A stretch of 64,000 nt of DNA from Mycobacterium sp. GA-1199 (GCF_001500045.1 NZ_LQIX01000054.1:1-64000); one strand, 5' to 3'. Shown: positions 1 to 8,610, counted from the stretch's first letter. Notes: generated by a model from the sequence alone, not told the origin. Made by a program: numbers and translations.

Positions 1-1784
1 CCCCCACCACCCCCCCCCCCCCCACCGCCGCCGCCGGACCCGCCGCCCCCACTGGACGACTGTGATGCGGTGTACGCGCCGATCGACGACGACAACGCGG
101 ACTCGAAGCTGTCGAAATTCGCCCCGCCGGAGCCGCCGACCAGTCCCACACCGCCGTATGTGGTCGAGTTGTACCAATCCGGTTGTGGCGCCGCCGTTCC
201 CATCGTCGTTTCGTACTTCTTGGCCCACAGGGCCGCAGCACCCGCGGCAACCGCGTACGGAACGTACGCCGAGTAGAGGTCTTTTCGGGCGCCGAAGTCG
301 AAACGTGCCTCGGCCGAGTCGGTGGTCAACATGCGATGGAAACCCCCTGCGCGCGACCAGAGTTCGCGGCCGGCCTCGGTACGCCTGGTGCCCACACCCG
401 CGGCCCACGAACCGATCGACAACAAGAAGAACGCCGCGAACGGCAGCGCCCACATCGTGGTCGGGAAGAGCCAGCGGAAGACCGCGCACAGCATGAGCAC
501 GAACGCGATCGCGTTCGCGGTGCGGAGCCAGAGTTCCTTGCGCCGCTTGACCAGAAGCTTGTTGTCGAAGGCCCAGTTCTGGACGGCTTTGGCCAGATCG
601 GTCTTGGCTTTGTTCAGCTTCTGCCCCGACTTGACGGTCTTCTTCGCTTCGAACTCGCCGCCCGGATGCAAAACCTTCAGCACCGACCCGACCGTCACAC
701 TGACCGGATCCACGTCGACCCAGGCGCTGTGCTCGGCGATGCCGCGGATCCGCCAATGCTGCTCACTGACCTGGCGCAGTTCGATCAGGCCCCGCTCGGC
801 GAGGTGGAACAGCGTCGCGGTCAAGGCTTGTTTGGGCACCGCCTCGGTCCGGATGTACTCCGTCTGCACCGGGCCGAGCCCCTCCGGCGGCGCGTACTGC
901 AGCGGGAAGCCCGGCGACGGTTCGACCGTGCTGCGGTACCAGAGCAGACCGGCCAAGCCGGCCCCCACCGTCAGCGCCGCGACCCACAGCACTCCGGCCA
1001 GCGACCGCCCCAGGACCCGGTCCCACTCATGCGTCCACGGCAGCTCGGTGCGCGGCGGGGCCGGGAGGTCCACGCTCGCGCGCACCGTCACCGGTGTGCG
1101 TGGCGGAAGGTTTCGCGCGGAGAACGTCACCCGGTTCCCCGTCGTCGTCATGTCCAGGCAGGGCCCACCGACGTCGTACCCGACCGAACACTGCACGCGG
1201 GGAACGTCACCGGGAAGCCGGATCGAGATGTCGGCGCGCTGGATCCGATTGTTCCAGGCCGGCGCGATCACGTTCCAGAAGAACACCGACCCGGTTGCGG
1301 CGGGTTCACCGGACGATGTGGCGAATCTGCGGTCGGCGCCGGTGGTTCCGGGATCGAGGACACCGTCGATGGAGTAGCGGATTTCGTAGACGTGCTCGCC
1401 GTAGCTCAGATAGCTGTCGGGATCGCCGATCTTTGCCACCCGGAACCGTTCCCCGTCCTCCCACAGCATCTCGTAGGGTGCCGGGTCGCCGTCGAGAAGA
1501 ATCGATTCGATCTCCGGCACTTGACGCACGTGAGGACTGTTGGGGTTGGTCACGTCCCAGTACCGGAAGATGCCATGCCTACTGGTGGGAAAATCGGCCG
1601 TGATGGTCTCCACGGCCTCGAGCCGCCCGTCATCGTCGACGACGAGGTTCACGTCGTAGTCCGTGATGACGACGGGGTCGTCGGCGGGCGCGGCCTCCGA
1701 ACCACCGCCGCTGAACACCACGGGCCACAGCACCGCAAATGCCAGCACCAGCAACGTGATCGACCACGCGAACAGCCGGCGCAT
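1..1784 (-). CDS. DUF2207-family membrane protein, 3' end cut by window edge
   Basis: Open frame of 594 codons from an ATG at 1784 with no stop before the window edge, so the protein is incomplete at its C terminus. AGGAGG lies just upstream of the ATG. Residues 1-25 form a signal peptide or anchor. Residues about 30-250 are an extracytoplasmic DUF2207-type beta domain. Membrane segments fall near 262-284 and 424-462, and the tail is Ser/Gly-rich, ending in an almost pure Gly run. This is the usual layout of actinobacterial DUF2207 proteins, whose function is unknown. The Gly run is encoded by a 14-base C homopolymer on the plus strand. The gene lies 37 nt downstream of priA on the same strand and may be cotranscribed. 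Confidence 0.8.
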   Translation of the reverse strand, partial: MRRLFAWSITLLVLAFAVLWPVVFSGGGSEAAPADDPVVITDYDVNLVVDDDGRLEAVETITADFPTSRHGIFRYWDVTNPNSPHVRQVPEIESILLDGDPAPYEMLWEDGERFRVAKIGDPDSYLSYGEHVYEIRYSIDGVLDPGTTGADRRFATSSGEPAATGSVFFWNVIAPAWNNRIQRADISIRLPGDVPRVQCSVGYDVGGPCLDMTTTGNRVTFSARNLPPRTPVTVRASVDLPAPPRTELPWTHEWDRVLGRSLAGVLWVAALTVGAGLAGLLWYRSTVEPSPGFPLQYAPPEGLGPVQTEYIRTEAVPKQALTATLFHLAERGLIELRQVSEQHWRIRGIAEHSAWVDVDPVSVTVGSVLKVLHPGGEFEAKKTVKSGQKLNKAKTDLAKAVQNWAFDNKLLVKRRKELWLRTANAIAFVLMLCAVFRWLFPTTMWALPFAAFFLLSIGSWAAGVGTRRTEAGRELWSRAGGFHRMLTTDSAEARFDFGARKDLYSAYVPYAVAAGAAALWAKKYETTMGTAAPQPDWYNSTTYGGVGLVGGSGGANFDSFESALSSSIGAYTASQSSSGGGGSGGGGGGGGGGG

Positions 1785-1821
1785 GCGGACCTCCTGTTGC
1801 CTGCGACGCCAAGTTTCCGGT

Positions 1822-3849
1822 TCACCCTATGTGCAACGGGTCGATTTGGACGCGAACCGGCTGTTGGTCGTGACGAGCGCTGAGCACGCCGGTGGCCCGG
1901 CGCAGGGCCGACGACAGAGCCAGTCCGGTGTCGCGGGGAACCCGCAGCAGCATCCGGATCACCGTCGTGTCGGGCCCCAGTCCCGGCGGGCGGCGCGCGC
2001 CGACCGGCAGATCGACCGGGCCGAGTTGTTCGGTGCCCTCGGGTGTATCGGCGGTGTCGAGCAAGGCGTGCACCGCCTCGGGCGGCCCGTCCACCGCGGC
2101 CATGTGCACAGCGGGCGGCAGGCCGACTTCGGCGCGCGCGTTCAGCTCGGCGTCGGCGTGACCGACAGGGTCCCAACGGATCAGCGCCTGCACGGTGGGT
2201 ATCGCCGATTCGGCCACCACCGCGATCACGCCGCCATCGCCGCGGTTGCGGACCAGCGCGCCCGCCGCCATCCACCGACGCAAGGTGTCCTCGGCCGCCC
2301 GCAGGTCCTGGCGGCCGAGCAGCGCCCAGCTGTCGAGCAGCAGCGCCGCGCCGTAGCCGCCCGCGGCCCTTGGTTCGGCGCCGGGGGTGGCGACGACGAC
2401 GGCGGGCCGCTGCGGGACCTCTGCCACCATCGCGTCGCCGCCGGAGGTGATGACCGTCGCGCCGGGGAACGCCCTGCCGAGCTCCTCGGCGGTGCGCCGG
2501 GCCCCGACGACGACCGCGCGCACCGCATCCGAACCGCACCGCACGCAGCGCAACGACGGGTGGGCGCGTCCGCACCACCGGCACACCGCGCCTGCGGCAT
2601 CGCGGTCGGGCAGCGACAAGGGCCCGGTGCAGTTGCGGCACCGGGCGATGCTGCGGCAGCGCGCGCACGCGAGCGCGGGTACGTATCCGCGGCGAGGAAC
2701 TTGCACCAGCACGGGCGCCCCGGACTCGAGCGCCTTGCGCGCTGCCTGCAGCGCCATCGACGGAAGCCGGGCCGACCGGGCGGCCGGGTCGCGTTCCTGT
2801 TCGAATCCGCTGTCGTCGAGGGCGACGACGCGCGGTGAGGCCGCCCGCACCACCGGCCGCAGCGCGACCAGGTCGTGCGCCCAACCGCTGCGCACCAACG
2901 CCTGAGCCTCCGCGGTTCTGGCGAACCCGCCGATCAGTGCGGCGCAGCGCAGCTGATGTGCCCGCAACATCGCCACCTCCCGCGCATGCGGATACGGCGC
3001 ACGGGGTTCGGCGAGTGTGTCGTCGCCGTCGTCCCACACCATCACCAGACCGAGGTCGGCGACAGGTGCGAACACCGCGCTGCGGGTGCCGATGACGAGC
3101 CGGGCGCTGCCGCGGAGCACCGACAACCAGCGCCGATAGCGTTGCGCGGGACCGAGTCCCGCCGATAATGCCACCACCGGGGCCTCGTCGAGGAGGTCGA
3201 GCGCGGCGGCGTGCACCGCGTCGATGTCGCGTTGATCCGGCACGATGACCAGCACTCCGCGGCCCGCGTTCACCATCGCTGCCGCGGCCTCGGCCAGCCG
3301 ATCGGGCCACGCTTCTCCGGGCAGTGCCTGCCAGACCGCGCGGGCGGCCCGTCCGCCCGCCACCGCCGCGAGGAACTGCTCACCTCTGCCGTAGGCGTTC
3401 CAGGGATCGGTTGCGACGGGTCGCGGGTCGCTCGGCGCCGTGGGCGGTGGCTCCTGTTTCTCGGCGCGGGCGTGCCGCGGCGGGATGGCCAGCCTCAGCA
3501 CGTCGGCGCGGGTGCCGGCGTAGCGGGCCGCCACGGCGTCGGCGAGTCGGCGGATCTCGGGCGTCAGCACCGGCTCGGGTGAGACCACCCGATCGAGCCA
3601 GCCGAGCTTGCCGACGTGGTCGGTGTCGGACCGTCGCTCGAGGATGAACGCGTTGACCAGGCGGCCGTGGAACCGCACCCGGACGCGGACGCCGGGTTGC
3701 GCATCGTCGGACTGCTCGGCCGCGACCAGGTAGTCGAACTCGCGGTCGAGGTGCGGGACGGTCAGCATCGGCAGCACCCGCGCGACCGGCTCGTGCTCGG
3801 CAGGCTGTCTGGTGGCGCCCGGGCGGGCCGGGCTGTCGGACCCCGTCAC
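1822..3849 (-). CDS. priA: Primosomal protein N' (PriA), helicase motifs degenerate
   Basis: 675 aa, the usual size of mycobacterial PriA, a replication-restart protein acting at stalled forks. The zinc module is intact: eight cysteines in CxxC pairs at about 395/398, 404/407, 423/426 and 435/438. The ATPase core is not. The Walker A position (about 176-180) reads ALPGEAW with no GK[ST], and the DEEH box is replaced by WDDGD near 272. Loss of these motifs is known for actinobacterial PriA, which is thought to lack helicase activity and to act in primosome assembly. The GTG start overlaps the upstream lysoplasmalogenase stop as GTGA, implying coupled translation. It is full length and coupled, so not a pseudogene. 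Confidence 0.93.
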   Translation of the reverse strand: MTGSDSPARPGATRQPAEHEPVARVLPMLTVPHLDREFDYLVAAEQSDDAQPGVRVRVRFHGRLVNAFILERRSDTDHVGKLGWLDRVVSPEPVLTPEIRRLADAVAARYAGTRADVLRLAIPPRHARAEKQEPPPTAPSDPRPVATDPWNAYGRGEQFLAAVAGGRAARAVWQALPGEAWPDRLAEAAAAMVNAGRGVLVIVPDQRDIDAVHAAALDLLDEAPVVALSAGLGPAQRYRRWLSVLRGSARLVIGTRSAVFAPVADLGLVMVWDDGDDTLAEPRAPYPHAREVAMLRAHQLRCAALIGGFARTAEAQALVRSGWAHDLVALRPVVRAASPRVVALDDSGFEQERDPAARSARLPSMALQAARKALESGAPVLVQVPRRGYVPALACARCRSIARCRNCTGPLSLPDRDAAGAVCRWCGRAHPSLRCVRCGSDAVRAVVVGARRTAEELGRAFPGATVITSGGDAMVAEVPQRPAVVVATPGAEPRAAGGYGAALLLDSWALLGRQDLRAAEDTLRRWMAAGALVRNRGDGGVIAVVAESAIPTVQALIRWDPVGHADAELNARAEVGLPPAVHMAAVDGPPEAVHALLDTADTPEGTEQLGPVDLPVGARRPPGLGPDTTVIRMLLRVPRDTGLALSSALRRATGVLSARHDQQPVRVQIDPLHIG

Positions 3850-4568
3850 GCAGGATTAATAGCAGACGGCACCGACGTCCGGCCGAAGAAGAACCCGGCG
3901 GTGATGAGCACAAGCGAGGCCGCATACACCCACCAGATCGGCACCGCCAGAGCCTCGGAACCCAGCACGAACTTGCCGATCCCGATCATCGCGTCCGACA
4001 CCGCGAAACACACCGCGCCCAGCGCCGTCCACGGTGTGGGCAGCCGGGCCATGAGCGCGGCGCACACCATCGCGCCGAGCACTGCGATGTACAGCGTCAC
4101 CGGTACGGCCATGCCCTCGTCGATGAGCCGCGGCCAGAACCACACCAGCAGGGCCAGGCAGGCCGCAGCCGTCACCGCGGCGGCGGCCAGCCTGGGACCG
4201 GAGCGGGCGACCAACGGCCACAGCGCGCCCAGGAAGCACAGATGGGCGACGAGGAACGCGGCCAACCCGAGCACGAACGACGGCTCCCACCACGGCAGCG
4301 CCAACAGGAAATCGCCCGCCGCCGAGAACAACAGCGCGGCCACCAACCAGCGTCGTTCCCGGGCGATGGGATGTGTCAACGCGGCCCCGGCGAGCAGCAC
4401 CGCCGCGGCGGCCTTGGCCGCGGGCTGCAGCGCGAACTGACCGGTGAGCTCGGCACCGGCGGGCAGCCGCGCCGCGGTCGCGATCAGGAACACCCCGTAA
4501 CAGGCGGCGACGACAGCGGCGGCCACCCACAGAAGTCGGGTTCGCCGGTGAACGTACGGTGTCCCCAT
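3846..4568 (-). CDS. Lysoplasmalogenase-like (YhhN/TMEM86) membrane protein
   Basis: 240 aa with about eight hydrophobic helices, matching the YhhN/TMEM86 family whose characterised members hydrolyse the vinyl-ether bond of lysoplasmalogens. The in-membrane Asp positions typical of the family are present (SAAGDFLL near 85; SDAMIGIGK near 205). In M. tuberculosis a membrane protein (Rv1401) sits at the same place beside priA. The start at 4568 was chosen because the encoded MGTPYVHRR leads straight into helix 1. An in-frame extension to 4745 would run inside the divergent esterase gene. Its ATG shares bases with the ATG of that esterase (CATG, 4566-4569). No clear Shine-Dalgarno, so leaderless initiation is possible. 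Confidence 0.75.
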   Translation of the reverse strand: MGTPYVHRRTRLLWVAAAVVAACYGVFLIATAARLPAGAELTGQFALQPAAKAAAAVLLAGAALTHPIARERRWLVAALLFSAAGDFLLALPWWEPSFVLGLAAFLVAHLCFLGALWPLVARSGPRLAAAAVTAAACLALLVWFWPRLIDEGMAVPVTLYIAVLGAMVCAALMARLPTPWTALGAVCFAVSDAMIGIGKFVLGSEALAVPIWWVYAASLVLITAGFFFGRTSVPSAINPA

Positions 4569-5556
4569 GTCAGTCCCCGAGGTAGGGCCGGCCAGCCCGG
4601 AACCCATAGACGCCATTCTGCTGAAGGTACTGCAGGCAGTTCCGTTCCAGTTGACAACCGACGGCGGCGTGCAGGCCGCGCGTGAACGGTTCAACGCGCT
4701 TCCGCGGGTCGCGATCCCCTCCGAGGTGCATGCCCAGGACCGCACGGTCGACGGGCCGGGCGGCCCGATCCCGGTGCGGGTGTACCGGCCGCCGACCGAA
4801 ACCGATGCCCCGCCCCCGGTGGTGGTGTTCTTCCACGGCGGCGGCTGGTCGGTCGGCGACCTCGACAGCTACGACAGCACCGCTGGTCGACACGCGGCCG
4901 AGGCCGAAGCCGTGGTGATCTCCGTCGACTACCGGTTGGCACCCGAGCACCCCTATCCCGCCGCGGTCGACGATGTGTGGGCGGTGACGCAGTGGGCCGC
5001 CGCGAGCGCGGACGAACTGGAGGTCGACGCGTCCCGGCTCGCGGTCGCCGGCGATTCGGCGGGCGGCAATCTGGCCGCGGTGGTGGCACAGTTGGCGCGC
5101 GATGCAGCCGGGCCGCAGATTCGCTTCCAGCTGTTGTGGTATCCGGCGACGACGTGGGACACTTCGTTGCCGTCCTTCGCCGAGAACGCCGACGCGCCGA
5201 TCCTGAATATTGATGCGGTAGGCGGCTTTTCGCGGTGGTACGTCGGAGACATGGATCTATCCGACATGCCTTCGACGCTGGCGCCCGCGCGCGCGAAGGA
5301 TCTGACCGGCCTGCCGCCGGCGTATATCGCCGTCGGGGGGCATGATCCGTTGCGCGACGACGGCGCCCGATATGCGGAGTTGCTGTCGGCTGCAGGCGTT
5401 CGCGTCGAACTGCACAACGCCGAATCCCTCGTGCACGGCTACCTCGGTTACGCCGGGGTGGTGCCCGCCGCGACCGAGGCCACCGAACGGGGATTGAGGG
5501 CGCTGCGCACCGCGTTGCATCCGGTATCGCAACGGCTGAACGACGGGGTACCGTGA
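4567..5556 (+). CDS. Alpha/beta hydrolase esterase, HSL (LipH/LipI) family
   Basis: 329 aa cytosolic carboxylesterase of the hormone-sensitive-lipase group. The oxyanion-hole motif HGGGW begins near residue 90. The nucleophile is Ser164 in GDSAGG, the acid Asp260 in HDPLRDDG, and the base His290 in VHGYLGY, so the triad is complete. No signal peptide is visible. In M. tuberculosis LipH and LipI lie in the same neighbourhood. The short acyl-ester preference is inferred from the family. The start codon overlaps that of the divergent membrane-protein gene. The monooxygenase gene follows 28 nt downstream on the same strand; a monooxygenase plus esterase pair would fit ketone oxidation to an ester and its hydrolysis, but this is inference. 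Confidence 0.88.
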   Translation: MSVPEVGPASPEPIDAILLKVLQAVPFQLTTDGGVQAARERFNALPRVAIPSEVHAQDRTVDGPGGPIPVRVYRPPTETDAPPPVVVFFHGGGWSVGDLDSYDSTAGRHAAEAEAVVISVDYRLAPEHPYPAAVDDVWAVTQWAAASADELEVDASRLAVAGDSAGGNLAAVVAQLARDAAGPQIRFQLLWYPATTWDTSLPSFAENADAPILNIDAVGGFSRWYVGDMDLSDMPSTLAPARAKDLTGLPPAYIAVGGHDPLRDDGARYAELLSAAGVRVELHNAESLVHGYLGYAGVVPAATEATERGLRALRTALHPVSQRLNDGVP

Positions 5557-5584
5557 GCGAGATGTGAGCGACACGGGAGGCCCT

Positions 5585-7066
5585 ATGACAGTGCCCGATC
5601 ACGACACCATCATCGTCGGTGCCGGCTTCTCCGGTATCGGCGCCGGGATCAGCCTCGACAAGGCCGGTCTCGGCGACTATCTGATCATCGAAGCCGGCGA
5701 CGGCCCCGGCGGGACGTGGTACTGGAACACGTATCCCGGTATCGCCGTTGACATTCCGTCGTTCTCCTACCAGTTCTCGTTCGAGCAGAGCCCGGAGTGG
5801 ACCCGCACCTACGCACCGGGACACGAACTGCGCGCGTACGCCGAGCATTGCGTCGACAAGTACCGCCTGCGCCCCAAGATCCGGTTCAACACCAAGGTGC
5901 TCGGCGCGGTCTTCGACGACGACGAGAACCTGTGGCGAATCGAACTCGACTCCGGCGACGTCGTCACGGCGCGGTTCCTGATCAATGCGTGCGGGGTGCT
6001 GATCACGCCGAAACTGCCCGACATCGACGGGGTCGACTCGTTCGCCGGCGTGACCATGCACACCGCGCGCTGGGACCACTCGCAGGACCTCGCGGGCAAG
6101 CGCGTCGCGGTCATCGGCACCGGCGCCTCAGCGGTACAGGTGATCCCCGAGATCGCGCCGATCGTCCAGCAGCTCACCGTATTTCAACGCACACCGATCT
6201 GGTGTTTCCCGAAGTTCGACGTGCCGCTGTCGCCGATGGCGCGGCGGATGATGCGGCTGCCGGGTGGACACGTCGTGCAGCGGCTGCTGAGCCAAGCGTA
6301 TGTCGAGCTGACATTCACGCTGCCCGCGCAGTACTTCACCATCAACCCGATGGCCAAGAACATGTCCAAGGTCGGCGAGGCGTATCTGCGCAAGGAGGTC
6401 GAGGACCCAGAGGTCCGCGACAAGCTCACACCCGAATATGCGGTGGGCTGTAAGCGGCCCGGCTTCCACAACACGTATCTGTCGACGTACAACCGGGACA
6501 ACGTCGAGTTGGTGACCGAACCGATCGACAAGATCACCGGTTCGGGCGTGGCGACCGCCGACGGGACGATCCGCGATGTGGACGTGCTGATCCTCGCCAC
6601 CGGTTTCAAGGTGATGGACGCCGACGACATGCCGACCTATCCGGTCACCGGTTCGCGCGGTCGGTCGTGGAGCCAGCACTGGCAGGAGAACCGGCTGCAG
6701 GCCTACGAGGGGGTGAGCGTGCCGGGTTTCCCGAACTTCTTCACCGTGTTCGGGCCGTACGGCTACGTCGGCTCGTCGTACTTCGCGCTCATCGAGACGC
6801 AGACGCATCACATTGTCCGCTGCCTCAAGCACGCCCGGCGCAAGGCGGCCCGCCGCGTGGAGGTGACGCAGGAAGCCAACGACCGTTATTTCGACGAGAT
6901 GATGCGCAAACGGCACCGCCAGATCTTCTGGCAGGAGAGCTGCCAGCGGGCCAACAGCTACTACTTCGACAAGAACGGCGATGCGCCGCTGCGCCCGACC
7001 ACGACGCTGGAGGCGTACTGGCGAAGCCGCCGCTTCCCGCTGAAGGATTACGCGTTCAGCCGCTGA
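5585..7066 (+). CDS. Baeyer-Villiger-type flavin monooxygenase
   Basis: 493 aa, single-component FAD/NADPH enzyme. Two Rossmann motifs are present: GAGFSGIG at the N terminus for FAD, and a second GxGxSA near residue 178 for NADPH. Between them, residues 153-163 read FAGVTMHTARW, an exact match to the type I BVMO fingerprint FxGxxxHTxxW. This predicts insertion of oxygen into ketones or oxidation of sulfur compounds, as for EthA-like enzymes. The start at 5585 is preferred over GTG 5564 because GGGAGG lies six bases before it. It follows the esterase by 28 nt. Rv1393c is the positional equivalent in M. tuberculosis (from memory). Confidence 0.9.
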   Translation: MTVPDHDTIIVGAGFSGIGAGISLDKAGLGDYLIIEAGDGPGGTWYWNTYPGIAVDIPSFSYQFSFEQSPEWTRTYAPGHELRAYAEHCVDKYRLRPKIRFNTKVLGAVFDDDENLWRIELDSGDVVTARFLINACGVLITPKLPDIDGVDSFAGVTMHTARWDHSQDLAGKRVAVIGTGASAVQVIPEIAPIVQQLTVFQRTPIWCFPKFDVPLSPMARRMMRLPGGHVVQRLLSQAYVELTFTLPAQYFTINPMAKNMSKVGEAYLRKEVEDPEVRDKLTPEYAVGCKRPGFHNTYLSTYNRDNVELVTEPIDKITGSGVATADGTIRDVDVLILATGFKVMDADDMPTYPVTGSRGRSWSQHWQENRLQAYEGVSVPGFPNFFTVFGPYGYVGSSYFALIETQTHHIVRCLKHARRKAARRVEVTQEANDRYFDEMMRKRHRQIFWQESCQRANSYYFDKNGDAPLRPTTTLEAYWRSRRFPLKDYAFSR

Positions 7067-7079
7067 TTGGGGTGGGCGC

Positions 7080-7135
7080 CGAGACTACGGTTTCTGACGG
7101 AATTTGCCCGAAATCGATCAAAAAGCGCAGTCTCG
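7080..7135. repeat. 56-bp element bounded by 7-bp inverted repeats
   Basis: CGAGACT at 7080-7086 and AGTCTCG at 7129-7135 are perfect inverted copies flanking a 42-base, comparatively AT-rich core that includes a run of five A. It lies between the convergent monooxygenase and metK genes. It could be a bidirectional terminator or a dispersed intergenic repeat; only a genome search can tell. Confidence 0.45.
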
Positions 7136-7146
7136 ACGGCAGCGAG

Positions 7147-7288
7147 CGTCGTCAGACGGAAGCCCGAGCGTCTGACTCCTCAACGCGGCTCGTACCTCGC
7201 CGCTTGATCGTCGTCAGACGGAAGCCCGAGTGTCTGACTCCTCAACGCGGCTCGTACCTCGCCGCTTGATCGTCGTCAGACGGAAGCC
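7147..7288. repeat. metK: 62-bp direct tandem repeat, 2.3 copies, overlapping metK 3' end
   Basis: Copies at 7147-7208 and 7209-7270 differ at one base (C/T at the position after GCCCGAG). A third partial copy (7271-7288) is the metK stop region itself. The unit therefore carries the last codons and stop of metK plus 44 bases downstream. On the minus strand each unit contains GTCAGAC and GTCTGAC arms that can form a hairpin, and a GCGGC/GCCGC pair. Confidence 0.9.
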
Positions 7289-8484
7289 TTGAGCTCGTCG
7301 ACCTTGTTCAGCTGCTCCCAGGGCAGCTCGACGTCGGTGCGGCCGAAGTGGCCGTACGCGGCGGTCTGCGCATAGATCGGGCGCAGCAGGTCGAGGTCGC
7401 GCACGATCGCACCGGGGCGCAGGTCGAACACCGAGGTGATCGCCTTCTCGATGCGGCCCGGATCGACCGACTCGCTGCCGAAGGTCTCGACGAACAGACC
7501 GACCGGCGCGGCCTTGCCGATGGCGTAGGCCACCTGGACCTCGACGCGCTCGGCCAGACCCGCTGCGACGACGTTCTTCGCCACCCAGCGCATCGCGTAG
7601 GCCGCCGACCGGTCCACCTTGGACGGATCCTTGCCCGAGAACGCGCCGCCGCCGTGACGGGCCCAGCCGCCGTAGGTGTCGACGATGATCTTTCGACCCG
7701 TCAGCCCCGCGTCGCCCATGGGGCCGCCCAGCACGAACTTGCCCGTCGGGTTCACCAACAGGCGGAAGTCGGAGGTGTCCATCGAGTCGTGGCCCAGATC
7801 GGCCAGGACGGTGTTGACGACCTTCTCGCGGATGTCCGGCGTCAGCGTCCCCTCGAGGTCGATGCCCGCCGCGTGCTGCGTCGACAGCACGACCGTGTCG
7901 AGGCGCACCGGGGTGGTGCCGTCGTACTGCACCGTGACCTGGGTCTTGCCGTCCGGACGCAGGTAATCGAGCACACCGCTCTTACGGACCTCGGTCAGCC
8001 GGCGCGACAGCCGGTGCGCGAGCGCGATCGGCAGCGGCATCAGCTCGGGCGTGTCTTTGATCGCATAGCCGAACATCAGCCCCTGGTCGCCCGCGCCCTG
8101 CAGGTCGAGCGGGTCGCCGGCGCCCTCGACGCGGGTCTCGTGCGCGGTGTCGACGCCCTGGGCGATGTCCGGAGACTGACGGCCGATGCCGATGTTGACG
8201 CCGCAGGTCTCACCGTCGAAACCCTTCTCCGACGAGTCGTAGCCGATCTCGAGGATGCGTTCGCGCACCGTGGTCGCGATGTCGGCGAAAGCCTCCTTGG
8301 CCGCCGTCGTCACCTCACCGACGACGTGCACCTGCCCCGTCGTCACCAGTGTTTCCACGGCGACCCGCGACTTGGGATCACCCGCGAGCAAAGCGTCGAG
8401 CACCGAGTCGCTGATCGCGTCGCAGATCTTGTCGGGATGGCCCTCGGTCACCGACTCACTGGTGAACAGCCGAGCTTGACTCAC
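7276..8484 (-). CDS. metK: S-adenosylmethionine synthetase
   Basis: 402 aa, normal length. Makes SAM from methionine and ATP in the cytosol. Recognisable motifs are the N-terminal SESVTEGHPDK, the ATP-site GAGDQGLMFGYA and the phosphate-loop GGGAFSGKD. The GTG start at 8484 has GGAAGG about eight bases upstream. Its stop lies within the 62-bp repeat array. It follows coaBC on the same strand but has its own likely promoter (8530-8556). A nine-codon upstream ORF overlaps its start codon by four bases. Confidence 0.98.
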   Translation of the reverse strand: MSQARLFTSESVTEGHPDKICDAISDSVLDALLAGDPKSRVAVETLVTTGQVHVVGEVTTAAKEAFADIATTVRERILEIGYDSSEKGFDGETCGVNIGIGRQSPDIAQGVDTAHETRVEGAGDPLDLQGAGDQGLMFGYAIKDTPELMPLPIALAHRLSRRLTEVRKSGVLDYLRPDGKTQVTVQYDGTTPVRLDTVVLSTQHAAGIDLEGTLTPDIREKVVNTVLADLGHDSMDTSDFRLLVNPTGKFVLGGPMGDAGLTGRKIIVDTYGGWARHGGGAFSGKDPSKVDRSAAYAMRWVAKNVVAAGLAERVEVQVAYAIGKAAPVGLFVETFGSESVDPGRIEKAITSVFDLRPGAIVRDLDLLRPIYAQTAAYGHFGRTDVELPWEQLNKVDELKASV

Positions 8485-8507
8485 GGTGTGGATCCTTCCG
8501 CTCTCAT
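8481..8507 (-). CDS. Possible metK leader peptide (8 aa)
   Basis: ATG at 8507 opens an eight-residue ORF (MRAEGSTP) whose TGA overlaps the metK GTG as GTGA. The metK Shine-Dalgarno lies inside it. There is no clear ribosome site for the ORF itself, so translation is uncertain. The overlap has the same form as the gene-gene overlaps across this window. Confidence 0.3.
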   Translation of the reverse strand: MRAEGSTP

Positions 8508-8529
8508 GTCGCGATAGTTAGTACATCAA

Positions 8530-8556
8530 GTTATAGGTGTGCCCTGTTGCACCCAA
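8530..8556 (-). promoter_or_regulatory. metK: Likely metK promoter
   Basis: On the minus strand TTGGGT (8556-8551), 15 bases, then TATAAC (8535-8530), about 45 bases upstream of the metK GTG. TATAAC is close to the SigA -10 consensus; the -35 is weak. Confidence 0.5.
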
Positions 8557-8561
8557 GCCTG

Positions 8562-8582
8562 TGCTTGCCGTGCGCGCAAGCA
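8562..8582 (-). terminator. Hairpin between coaBC and metK
   Basis: Perfect 7-bp arms TGCTTGC and GCAAGCA with a 7-base loop, 29 bases after the coaBC stop and just upstream of the metK promoter. No U-tract follows, so termination would be weak or factor-assisted. Confidence 0.4.
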
Positions 8583-8610
8583 TTTCACGCAGCCGGATGC
8601 GTGATCCGCG

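Noticed and set aside
183..1883. 566-codon plus-strand ORF over the DUF2207 gene
   Set aside because: Shadow of the real minus-strand gene; Arg/Pro/Gly-rich with no domain and no ribosome site.
1822..3849. priA as a pseudogene because helicase motifs are missing
   Set aside because: Full length, coupled to its neighbour, zinc cysteines intact, and the loss is family-wide in actinobacteria.
7147..7288. CRISPR-like array at the metK end
   Set aside because: Units follow each other directly without spacers and only 2.3 copies exist.
8485..8610. SAM riboswitch upstream of metK
   Set aside because: The leader is too short and shows none of the known SAM riboswitch cores; only a simple hairpin and promoter are seen.
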